From NCBI GenBank assembly GCA_003833135.1, contig QZLH01000009.1, positions 71,590 to 87,647 of the forward strand: a DNA stretch of 16,058 nt, given 5' to 3'. A model generated the notes under the pieces. That model had not been told where the DNA came from and made no database searches. It saw only the letters and a list, made by a program, of their open reading frames with translations. A program made the translations under genes and the position numbers. Positions 7,636 through 16,058 of this stretch are shown here, one piece after another. The stretch's first letter is position 1, and the number at the start of each line of letters is the position of its first letter. The stretch is from Oehlia diaphana (taxonomy: Eukaryota; Glomeromycota; Glomeromycetes; Glomerales; Glomeraceae).

Positions 7636-10600
7636 ATGGCAAACAGTTCCAATAGTAAAAATACCGATATAGTTAAACAGATTCAATGGTTTAAGGATGG
7701 AATCGCTGAAGGCTACATTAATCACTATGATTATAACGAATTTAAAAATATTAAAGCTATAGGTTATGGGGCATTTAGTAGAGTATATCAAGCTACCTGG
7801 AAGAGTTCAAATACTATCGTCGCATTAAAATCTTTTGAGAATAATAATCTTATTATGAAAGAAATTATTAATGAGGTATATAACATTATGTTTTACGTAT
7901 AATTAACTCTTGATATTTTACTAAATGAAAACATAATTTTTAATTTATGCAGATAAAATTATTACATAGAGTTAGTTTTCATATAAATATTATTAAATTC
8001 TTTGGTATTACCGAAAGAAAAAGTATGAATGCTATTCTTTTTAATAGAAACTAAAATTCATTTGATAAATATATTTATTTTATTTTATTTTTTTTTTTTA
8101 ATTTAGACGATGAAGATAATATAGATTCAAATTATTTGCTCATTCTTGAATGTGCAGATAGTGGTACATTGGGAAACTATTTAAAAGATAATTTTAATAA
8201 ATTAGATTGGAATTTGAAATTGCAGTTCGCTATTCAAATTGCTGATGCAGTATTATGTATACATCAAAATGATATTATTCATTGTGATCTAGTATGTATT
8301 TCATTAACATTGACTTCTATTTAAAAATATATTAACTTAATTTATTTTTATAAATAGCATTCAGATAATATACTTATTCATCAGAATACAATAAAATTAG
8401 CAGACTTTGGATTTTCACGTAGATTAGCTGAAGTATCAACTCAAAAAGATATTCTTGGAATAGTACCTTATATTGATCCACAGCATTTTCAAGAGCAAAC
8501 TAATAATAATAATAATGGTTATCATTATAAACCAAACAAGAAATCAGATGTATATAGTGTCGGTGTACTCTTATGGGAGATTTCGTCTGGACAAAAGCCA
8601 TTTATATCTTATGATAAATTTTATCATAGGCTAAAATTAATATTGGAAATTTCAAATGGAAAAAGAGAATCACCAATTCCTAATACACCAGTTGATTACA
8701 TTAATATTTATAAAGGTATATATAATTATTAGTTTCAGTATTTGTATTTAATTTATTAGTATAAAACTAACTTATCTTTAATTCCAATATATTTTAGAAT
8801 GTTGGCAAAATAATCCAGATAATAGACCAGATATGCAAAAAGTATTTTCTGACCTTAAATCAATCAAATTGAATACAAATGAAATTAAAGCATTTGAATT
8901 ATATAAAGAAGCAGCTGAAAAAGGTCAAATTAATGCAATAAATGATCTTGGAAATTGTTATGAAAATGGAATAGGAACTGAAAAAGATGAAACTAAAGCA
9001 TTTGAATTATATGAGAAAGCAGCTGAGAAGGGACAAATTGATGCAATATTAAATCTTGGATATTATTATAAAAATGGAATAGGAACCAAAAAAGATGAAA
9101 TTAAAGCATTTGAATTATATAAAGAAGCAGCTGAAAAGGGTCAAATCAATGCAATAAATGAACTTGGAATTTGTTATAAAAATGGAATAGGAACTGAAAA
9201 AGATGAAACTAAAGCATTTGAATTATACACAGAAGCAGCTGAAAAGGGTAATACTAATGCAATATACAATCTTGGATATTGTTATAAAAATGGAATAGGA
9301 ACCAAGAAAGATGAAATTAAAGCATTTGAATTATATAAAGAAGCAGCTGAAAAGGGTCAAATCAATGCAATAAATGAACTTGGAATTTGTTATAAAAATG
9401 GAGTAGGAACAGAAAAAGATGAAGTTAAAGCATTTGAATTATATAAAAAAGCGGCTGAAAAGGGCAATATTAGTGCAATAAATTTTCTTGGTTATTATTA
9501 TGAAAATGGAATAGGAACTGAAAAAGATGAAATTAAAGCATTTGAATTATATAAAGTAGCAGCTGAAAAAGGTCAAATTAATGCAATACTTAATCTTGGA
9601 GAATGCTATCAACATGGAATAGGAACTGAAAAAGATGAAAATAAAGTATTTAAATTGTATGAAAAAGCAGCTGAAAAAGGTGATATTATTGCAATAATTA
9701 GTCTTGGATATTGTTATCAAAATGGAATAGGAACTGAAAAAGATGAAGTTAAGGCACTTAAACTGTATAAAGAAGCAGTTGAAAAAGGTGATATTAATGT
9801 GATAAATAATCTTGCATATTATTACCAACATGGAACAGAAACTAAAAAAAATGAAGTTAAAGGATTTGAATTATATAAAGTAGCAGCTGGAATGGAAAAT
9901 ACTAAATCAATATATCAACTCGGAGAATGTTATTATTATGGAATAGGAACTGATAAAAATAATATTAAATCATTTGAATTTTATCACAAAGCAGCTGAAA
10001 AGGGTGATATTAATGCAATAAATGACCTCGGATATTGTTACCAACATGGAATAGGGACTGTAAAAGATGAAGTTAAAGCATTTGAATTATATAATGAAGC
10101 AGCAAAAAAAGGTGATATTGATTCAATAAATGATCTTGGATATTGTTATCAAAATGGAATAGGAACTGAAAAAAATGAAATAAAAGCATTTGAATTATAT
10201 AAAGAAGCAACAGAAAAAGGTAATATTGAATCAATATACCAACTTGGGGAATGCTACTATTTTGGAATAGGAACTGAAAAAAATAAAATTAAAGCATTTG
10301 AATTATATAAAGAAGCAACAGAAAAAGGTAATATTGAATCAATATACCAACTTGGGGAATGCTATTATTTTGGAATAGGTACTGAAAAAAATGAAAATAA
10401 AGCATTTGAATTGTATAAAAAAGCAGCTGAAAAGGGTGACACTAATTCAATTAATGATCTTGGATATTGTTTTAAAAATGGAATAGAAACTGAAAATGAT
10501 AAGTTTAAAGTATTCAAAGTATATAAAAATGCAGCTGAAAAGGGCGATATTAATGCAATGACTGATCTCGGATATTGTTACCAGCATGGAATAGGAATTG

Positions 10601-13464
10601 AAAAAGATGAGTTTAAAGCATTTGAATTATATAAAGAAGCAGTTGAGAAAGGTAGCATTAATGCAATGAATAATCTTGGAAATTGTTATCAATTTGGAAT
10701 AGGAGTTGATAAAATTGAAATTAAAGCATTTGAAATGTATAAAAAAGCAGCTGAAAAGGGTCAAATTAATGCTATAAACAATCTTGGAAATTGTTATCGA
10801 TTTAATATAGGAACTGATAAGAATGAAATTAAAGCATTTGAATTATATAAAGAAGCAGCTGAAAAAGATAATATTGAATCAACATACCAACTTGGAGAAT
10901 GCTATTATTTTGGAATAGGTACTGAAAAGAATAAAATTAAAGCATTTGAATTGTATAAAAAAGCAGCTGAAAAGGGAGTTATTAAAGCAATTAAGAATCT
11001 TGGGTATTGTTATCGACGTGGAATTGGAATTAAAAAGGATAAAGTTAAAGCATTTGAATTGTATAAAGAAGCAGCTGAAAAAGGTAATATAAATGCAACA
11101 TTTCAACTTGGATATTGTTATAGAAATGGGATAGGAACTAAAAAGGATAAGTTTAAAGCATTTGAATTATATAAAAAAGCAGCTGAAAAAGGTGACATTA
11201 ATGCAATAAATAATCTTGGAAATTGTTATAAATTTGGAATAGGAACTGAAAAAAATGAAGTTAAAGCATTTGAATATTATGCAAAAGCAGCTGAAAAAGG
11301 TAACATTAATGCGATAAAAGATCTTGGATATTTTTATGCATATGGAATCGGAACTGAAAAAAATGAAATTAAAGCATTTGAATTATACAAAATTGCAGCT
11401 GAGGAAGGTGACATTAATGCAATAAATAATCTTGGAAATTGTTATCGATTTGGAATAGGAATTGAAAAAAATGAAGTTAAAGCATTTGAATTTTATGCAA
11501 AAGCTGCTGAAAAAGATAATAATAATGCAATACTAAATCTTGGATATTGTTATAAAAATGGAGTAGGAACTGAAAAAAATGAAGTTAAAGCATTTGAATT
11601 ATATAAAGAAGCAGCTGAAATAGGTCAAATTAATGCAATAAATGAGCTTGGAGTTTGTTATGAAGACGGAATAGGAACTGAAAAAAATATAACAAAAGCA
11701 TTTGAATTATATAAGGAAGCAGCTGAAAATGGTCAAATTGATGCAATACTAAATCTTGGATATTGCTATAAAAATGGAATAGGAACTGAATGTAATGAAA
11801 ATAAAGCATTTGAATTATATAAGGAAGCAGCTGAAAAGGGTCAAATCAATGCAATAAATGAGCTTGGAATTTGTTATAAAAATGGAATAGGAACTGAAAA
11901 AAATGAGATTAAAGCATTTGAATTATACAAAAAAGAGGCTGAAAAAGGAGATACTTATGCAACAAATAAGCTTGGTTCTTGTTATCAACTTGGAATAGGA
12001 ACTGAAAAAGATGAAATTAAAGCATTTGAATTATATAAAGAAACAGCTGAAAAAAATGATATTAATGCAATAAATAATCTTGAAATTTGTTATCGATTTG
12101 GTATTGGAACTGAAAAAAATGAAGTGAAAGCATTTGAATTGTTTAAAAAAGCAGCTAAAAAAGGTCATATTATTGCAATGAATAAGCTTGGATATTATTA
12201 TCAAAATGGAATAGGAACTGAAAAAAATGAAATTAAAGCATTTAAATTGTATAAAGAAGCAGCTGAGAAAGGTGATATTAATGCAATAAATAATCTTGGA
12301 GAATGCTATCGATTTGGAATAGGAACTGAAAAAAATGAAATTAAAGCATTTGAATTATATAAAAAAGCAGTTGAAAAAGATGATATTTATGCAGAAAATA
12401 AACTTGGATATTGTTATCAAAATGGAATAGGTACTGAGAAAGATGAAGTTAAAGCATTTGAATTATATAAAAAAGCAGCTGAAAAGGGTCAAATTAATGC
12501 AATACGAAATTATGGATATTGTTTCCAATTTGGAATAGGAACTGAAAAAGATGAAACTAAAGCATTTGAGTTGTATAAAAAAGCAGCTGGGAAGGGTAAT
12601 ATTATTGCAACAATTAATCTTGGTGAATGTTATCAATATGGAATTGGAATTGAAAAAGATGAAATTAAATCATTTGAATTATATAAAAAAGCAGCTGAAA
12701 AAGATAATAGTCATGCAAAGAATAAGCTTGGATGTTGCTATCAAAATGGTATAGGGACTGAAAAAAATGAAAATAAAGCATTTGAGTTTTATGAAAAAGC
12801 TTCTGAAAAAGGTCATATTATTGCAATAAATAATCTTGGAAATTGTTATCAAAATGGAATAGGAACTGAAAAAGATGAAATTAAAGCCTTTAAATTACAC
12901 AAAAAAGCAGCTGAAAAAGGCAGCATTGAATCAGAATATCATCTCGGAGAATGCTATCATTTTGGAATTGGAACTGAAAAAGATGTAATCAAAGCATTTG
13001 AATTGTATAAAGCAGCAGCTAAAAAGGGTATTATTAAGTCAAAATATCAATTAAGTGAATGCTACTTTTATGGGATTGGAACTGAAAAGGATGAAATTAA
13101 AGCATTTGAATTATACAATGAATTAGCTAAAAAAGGACATTTTGATTCAATAAATGATCTTGGATATTGTTACCAACATGGAATTGGAACTGAAAAGAAT
13201 GAAGTTAAAGCATTTGAATTGTATAAAAAAGCAGCTGAAAATGGTCATATTACTTCAATAAATAATATTGGTGAATGTTATCAACATGGAATAGGAATTG
13301 AAAAAGATGAAGTTAAAGCTTTTGAATTATATAAAGAATTAGCTGAAAAAGGCCATATTTATTCATTGTATAATCTTGGATATTGTTACGAAAATGGAAT
13401 AGGAACTAAAAAGGATGAAATTAAAGCATTTAAATTATATAAAGAATATGAAAATAAGTTATAG
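7636..13464 (+). CDS. protein kinase with 42 Sel1-like repeats (five exons)
   Basis: Exons 7636-7875, 7953-8022, 8107-8291, 8358-8715 and 8798-13464 join in frame to 1839 residues. The ATG is the first in frame after TAA at 7582-7584. A kinase domain spans about residues 39-304: glycine loop GYGAFSRV (43-50), ATP-binding Lys65 in VALKSF, likely alpha-C Glu80, catalytic HCDLHSDN (162-169; Asp164, Asn169), DFG (181-183), VPYIDPQ (201-207) where APE is usual, SDVYSVGVLLWE (228-239) and CWQNNPDNRPD (286-296). This pattern fits the TKL-like kinases expanded in Rhizophagus. HCD replaces HRD, so it is a non-RD kinase and may be regulated differently or be weakly active. Residues 313-1839 are Sel1 (TPR-like) helical repeats, a protein-binding solenoid. 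No signal peptide or membrane segment is seen, so it is probably cytosolic. The likely role is signalling with a large scaffold; substrates are unknown. Confidence 0.9.
7876..7952 (+). other. intron 1 of the kinase-Sel1 gene
   Basis: Donor GTATATAAC and acceptor TTATGCAG, 77 bases, phase 0. Removing it joins IINE to IKLLHRVSFHINIIKFFG, the expected alpha-C helix and beta-4 sequence of a kinase. Confidence 0.85.
8023..8106 (+). other. intron 2 of the kinase-Sel1 gene
   Basis: Donor GTATGAAT and acceptor TTTAATTTAG after a T-rich tract, 84 bases, phase 1. Joining gives GITERKNDEDNIDSNYLLI, which keeps the frame into the hinge region. Confidence 0.82.
8292..8357 (+). other. intron 3 of the kinase-Sel1 gene
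   Basis: Donor GTATGTATT and acceptor TATAAATAG, 66 bases, phase 0. It splits the catalytic loop between HCDL and HSDN, and removal restores the motif exactly. Confidence 0.88.
8716..8797 (+). other. intron 4 of the kinase-Sel1 gene
   Basis: Donor GTATATATA and acceptor ATATTTTAG, 82 bases, phase 1. Joining gives YKECWQNNPDNRPD, the conserved last helix region of tyrosine-kinase-like kinases. Confidence 0.88.
8881..13461 (+). repeat. 108-bp coding tandem array: 42 Sel1 repeats plus a partial
   Basis: Starting at Glu313, 42 consecutive units of exactly 36 codons run to 13416, and a 15-codon partial unit (EIKAFKLYKEYENKL) ends the protein. The unit reads roughly [15 protein letters not shown], then [20 protein letters not shown]. 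No unit has an insertion or deletion. Thirty-seven of the 42 have Cys in the LGxCY position; units 2, 6, 9, 23 and 31 do not. Some pairs are almost identical at DNA level: units 3 (9097-9204) and 5 (9313-9420) differ at 2 of 108 bases, and units 13 (10177-10284) and 14 (10285-10392) at 4. Unequal exchange or conversion within the array is the likely cause. Confidence 0.95.
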
Positions 13465-14412
13465 TACCTTTGTTTAATAGGGTTAGTATGTATTATTAAC
13501 ATATTAGTTAATAATTAGATACTATTATATGACCAATATAATTATTTCCTATCCAATTGTTTTTATTATAAATATTTTTTTTTATCTTTACTGTCAATCC
13601 AATTGTAATCAAAGTAAAATTGTTATTATATATTTTGTATATTACTTAAACTATTAAATAAAAGACTAATAATTAATATTACTTAAACTATTACTATATA
13701 AAAGACTGATAATTACTAATTTTTATAGCTATATATAACAAATTCAGATGTCAAATTTAATTAATTTATACCCCTTAACAATATTTTTTATAAAGATTAT
13801 TTTAAAATATATAGACTATTTATTTTTTTTATATAAAAAGAAATATGAAAATTCAATAGTAGTTTCCTTTTGTTATGAGAAATTGATGTTATGATTGTTA
13901 TATGAAAAATAGTGTTGCAACCATTGGTCCTGTGGAATTACCCACTAGGATATAATTCTTTGTTATTAAATAGTATTTTTTTATAATTTTTTTTATATAG
14001 ATATATGTAGATTTAATATAATATGATGATAATATTATAATATTATTTAAAAGTATATTTTTCCAAAATTAAACATAAAAATATTAGTAAAATAAATTAT
14101 AGTTTTTATAAAATATGACTAGATTTGTAATAATGCATATAAATATATGTAAATAAACAATTATTTATCAATTTAATTTTAAACTTATTTCTTTAGTGAC
14201 ACAAAAAATTTAATAATTTTTTAGGCAAATTCAAAAATATGCAAACCATTAAAAAAAGAGGAGGATGAAGCAAAATTAAATTATATAATATTATTCATAA
14301 AATAAAATTTTGAAATAAAAATTAATTTAAATTATTAATGTGAATTCAAATTGAAATTAAGATACTTTCTGAAAACCAATATGACGTCTTAATGTCAACA
14401 GAATGTCAGTCA
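13465..14412. other. gene-free AT-rich stretch after the kinase gene
   Basis: No gene is visible. AATAAA at 13657-13662 could serve as the poly(A) signal of the kinase-Sel1 gene. A short tandem duplication starts ATTACTTAAACTATTA at 13641-13677 and again at 13678-13720; the second copy has about five extra bases and the first carries the AATAAA. A GC-richer patch at 13905-13950 with a short TCCT...AGGA inverted pair is not a recognisable RNA gene. Confidence 0.5.
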
Positions 14413-14780
14413 TGGTCAGTCATCAGTCATCATAACTGGTCAAGAACCTTTGACTGACCGACTGACTGTTTAACTGACTGTTTGACCGACCAGTCTGACC
14501 GACCATTTAACTGATCTTGAAAATGTTTGTGAAATATTTTTTTTTTATGAAATACTTAATAAAAAACATTTTCACAACGTTTTCTATTAAAATAATTAAA
14601 AAGCATTTTTTTATTAAATTTTATATTAAAAGATATTTTACAAACATTTTCAGGATCAGTTAAATGGTCAGTCAAATGGTCAGTTAAATGGTCAGTCAGA
14701 CCGGTTGGTCAAACGGTTGGTCAGATGTCTTTGACTGACCGATATTGGTCATAGTCATAACCGGTTAATAACTGTGACCA
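14413..14780. mobile_element. foldback-like element with 12-mer repeat arms
   Basis: The element begins TGGTCA (14413-14418) and ends TGACCA (14775-14780). Its arms are long, imperfect inverted repeats made of GGTCAGTYAAAT-type words. The inner arm ends pair clearly: CTGATCTTGAAAATGTTTGT at 14511-14530 and following bases match the complement of 14627-14659. The centre (about 14541-14626) is AT-rich, and no transposase is encoded. This is the build of a foldback or MITE-type non-autonomous element. The right end abuts Sel1 coding sequence; the left flank is not Sel1. No target duplication is obvious, so the outer limits are approximate (related GTCA words reach to about 14396). Confidence 0.65.
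14654..14725. repeat. 12-bp tandem repeats in the right arm
   Basis: Six units of 12 bases run without gaps: GATCAGTTAAAT, GGTCAGTCAAAT, GGTCAGTTAAAT, GGTCAGTCAGAC, CGGTTGGTCAAA and CGGTTGGTCAGA. The left arm carries the complementary series at about 14440-14515. Confidence 0.75.
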
Positions 14781-15358
14781 TAAATAATCTTGGATATTGT
14801 TACAAAAATGGAATAGGAACTGAAAAGGATGAAGTTAAAGCATTTGGTTTATATAAGGAAGCAGCTGAAAAAGGCAATATCAATGCAATAAATAATCTTG
14901 GAGATTTTTATTTTAATGGAATAGGAACTGAAAAGGATGAAACTAAAGCAGTTGAATTATATAAAGAAGCAGCTGAAAAAGGCAACACTATGGCAATAAA
15001 TAATCTTGGATATTGCTATCAAAATGGAATAGGAACTGAAAAAGATGAAACTAAAGCATTTGAATTATATAAAGAAGCAGCTGAAAAAGGTAGTATTAAA
15101 GCAGTAAATAATCTTGGAGAATGTTATCAGTATGGGATAGGAACTGAAAAAGATGAAACTAAAGCATTTGAATTATACAAAAAAGCTGCTGAAAAAGATG
15201 TTATTCAGTCAATATATCAACTTGGTGAACACTATTTTTATGGAATTGGAACCAAGAAGGATGAAATCAAAGCATTTGAATTATATAAAGAAGCAGCTAT
15301 GCAAGGAAATTTTGATTCAATTAATGATTTTGGTTATTGCTACCAACATGGAATCTAA
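14780..15358 (+). pseudogene. Sel1-repeat gene fragment, both ends lost
   Basis: The frame is open from the foldback element's right end to TAA at 15356-15358 and encodes about five and a half Sel1 units of 36 residues. It starts inside a unit ([17 protein letters not shown]) and stops after FGYCYQHGI. The last two units share features with units 39 and 40 of the upstream kinase-Sel1 protein (YFYGIGT, and FDSIND before GYCYQHGI). No ATG, splice acceptor or kinase domain lies upstream. The only possible start at 14774 is GTG inside the element. Similarity to Sel1 DNA ends at about 15354, where GGAAT is followed by unrelated sequence. It is best read as an internal piece of a paralogue, cut at both ends, although the reading frame itself has no lesion. 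Confidence 0.75.
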
Positions 15359-15581
15359 TATTTAAAAAACACTGCAATCACGTGGGCGTTATGTTTAGAC
15401 TACCCACATAAATAACTATTTACAAATTGTATAACCGCAGTGCGTGACATACATGACGCACTAACATCGATCTTATTAGTAATAATAAAGGCAGTTACGC
15501 ATTTTTAAATTAACTTTATTCCCTTTCCCTTTCTTCAACAACGAAAAAAGAGAAGCAAAAAAAAAAGAACCCACCACGCGT
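15359..15581. other. spacer between Sel1 fragment and satellite array
   Basis: No gene is seen. It includes a 7-bp inverted repeat AGTGCGT (15439-15445) / ACGCACT (15456-15462), a CACGTG word near 15379, and a pyrimidine-rich tract at 15511-15537. Confidence 0.4.
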
Positions 15582-16058
15582 ACCTAAATGGAAAGAGAGT
15601 AGAGGTTAGAATGAACGAAAAACAAAACAAAACAAACAAAACAAACAAAAAACAAAAATAAGTCGCACCTTAGAGCTGAAGAGCCAGGACCTAAATGGAG
15701 AGAGTGAAGGTAAGAATGAGCGAAAAGTGAAACAAAACAAAGAACATAAACAAAACTAAACAAAAAATGCACCTTAGGGTCGAAGAGCCAAAAGAACTGG
15801 GACTTAAATGGAGAGGGTAAAGGTTAGAATGAACGAAAAACGAAATAAAGCAAACAAAAAAATGAAAATAAGTTGCACCTTAGAGCCGAAGAGCCAGGAC
15901 CTAAATGGAGAGAGTAAAGGTAAGAACGAGCGAAAAGTGAAACAAAACAAACAACACAAACAAAACTAAATAAAAAATGCACCTTAGGGTCGAAGAGCCG
16001 AAAGAACTGGGACCTAAATGGAAAGGGTAAAAGTTAGAACGAACGAAAAATGAAATAA
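15582..16058. repeat. satellite-like array, about 105-bp units in a 210-bp dimer
   Basis: GCACCTTAG starts units at 15665, 15769, 15875 and 15979, with spacings of 104, 106 and 104 bases. Two unit types alternate: one has GAGCCAGGACCTAAATGG and the other an extra AAAGAACTGGG before ACYTAAATGG. Each is followed by a GAGAGRGTAAAGGTTAGAAYG-like block and an A/C-rich stretch (AAACAAAACAAAC). A half unit at 15582-15664 begins the array and the last unit is cut by the window edge. It is non-coding. Confidence 0.85.

Noticed and set aside
9547..9831. Open frame on the minus strand inside the Sel1 array
   Set aside because: It is the antisense shadow of the 108-bp coding repeats; its Phe/Cys/Ile-rich reading repeats with the same period.
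10879..11106. Second minus-strand open frame inside the Sel1 array
   Set aside because: Same cause: antisense of the repeated plus-strand codons.
12551..12754. Out-of-frame plus-strand open frame in the array
   Set aside because: It overlaps the confirmed Sel1 frame and repeats with the 36-codon period; a shadow.
7636..13464. Bacterial origin of the Sel1 gene, since Sel1 repeats are common in bacteria
   Set aside because: Four spliceosomal introns, a eukaryotic kinase domain and base composition like the surroundings argue for a native fungal gene.
13905..13950. Possible tRNA or small structured RNA in a GC-richer patch
   Set aside because: No cloverleaf arms or conserved TTC loop can be laid out; only a short inverted pair is visible.
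15153..15365. Out-of-frame plus-strand open frame in the Sel1 fragment
   Set aside because: Shadow of the in-frame Sel1 units.
15584..15772. Minus-strand open frame in the satellite array
   Set aside because: It is low in complexity, periodic and broken in the neighbouring units.
15582..16058. CRISPR-like array
   Set aside because: The whole unit is conserved with no unique spacers, and the host is eukaryotic.

Overview
The window looks like nuclear DNA of an arbuscular mycorrhizal fungus of the Rhizophagus (Glomeromycotina) type. It is very AT-rich, has long gene-poor stretches full of broken transposon-like genes, and carries one intact gene with short GT-AG introns that joins a protein kinase to Sel1 repeats. 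Expanded kinase and Sel1 families are established features of Rhizophagus genomes. The species call is inference from the sequence alone.

Layout. Positions 1-650 hold a possible gene end cut by the window edge and a decayed multicopy gene with one frameshift and one stop. A second decayed gene lies on the minus strand at 1378-2610, about 410 codons with at least seven lesions. A 115-bp tandem duplication (2750-2990) follows, then the integrase end of a Ty3/Gypsy retrotransposon (3051-3950) with three stops and a candidate 3' LTR (3988-4463). From 4464 to 7635 I find no gene, only AT-rich DNA with hairpins, palindromes, a 26-bp A run and short tandem repeats.

The centre of the window is a five-exon gene at 7636-13464. 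Its model predicts 1839 residues: an N-terminal kinase (about residues 39-304) followed by 42 complete Sel1-like repeats and a partial 43rd. Every repeat is exactly 36 residues, and all of them sit in one 4667-bp last exon. The kinase keeps the ATP lysine, the catalytic Asp and DFG, but has HCD in place of HRD.

From 13465 to the end lie AT-rich DNA, a 368-bp foldback-like element built of GGTCAGTYAAAT-type 12-mers (14413-14780), and a Sel1 fragment that begins at the element's right end (14780-15358) and resembles repeats 37-40 of the main gene. Last comes a satellite-like array of about 105-bp units (15582-16058) that runs off the window.

Only the kinase-Sel1 gene looks functional. The other coding traces are decayed mobile or multicopy genes, consistent with a repeat-rich accessory compartment in which Sel1 repeats have been copied and broken.
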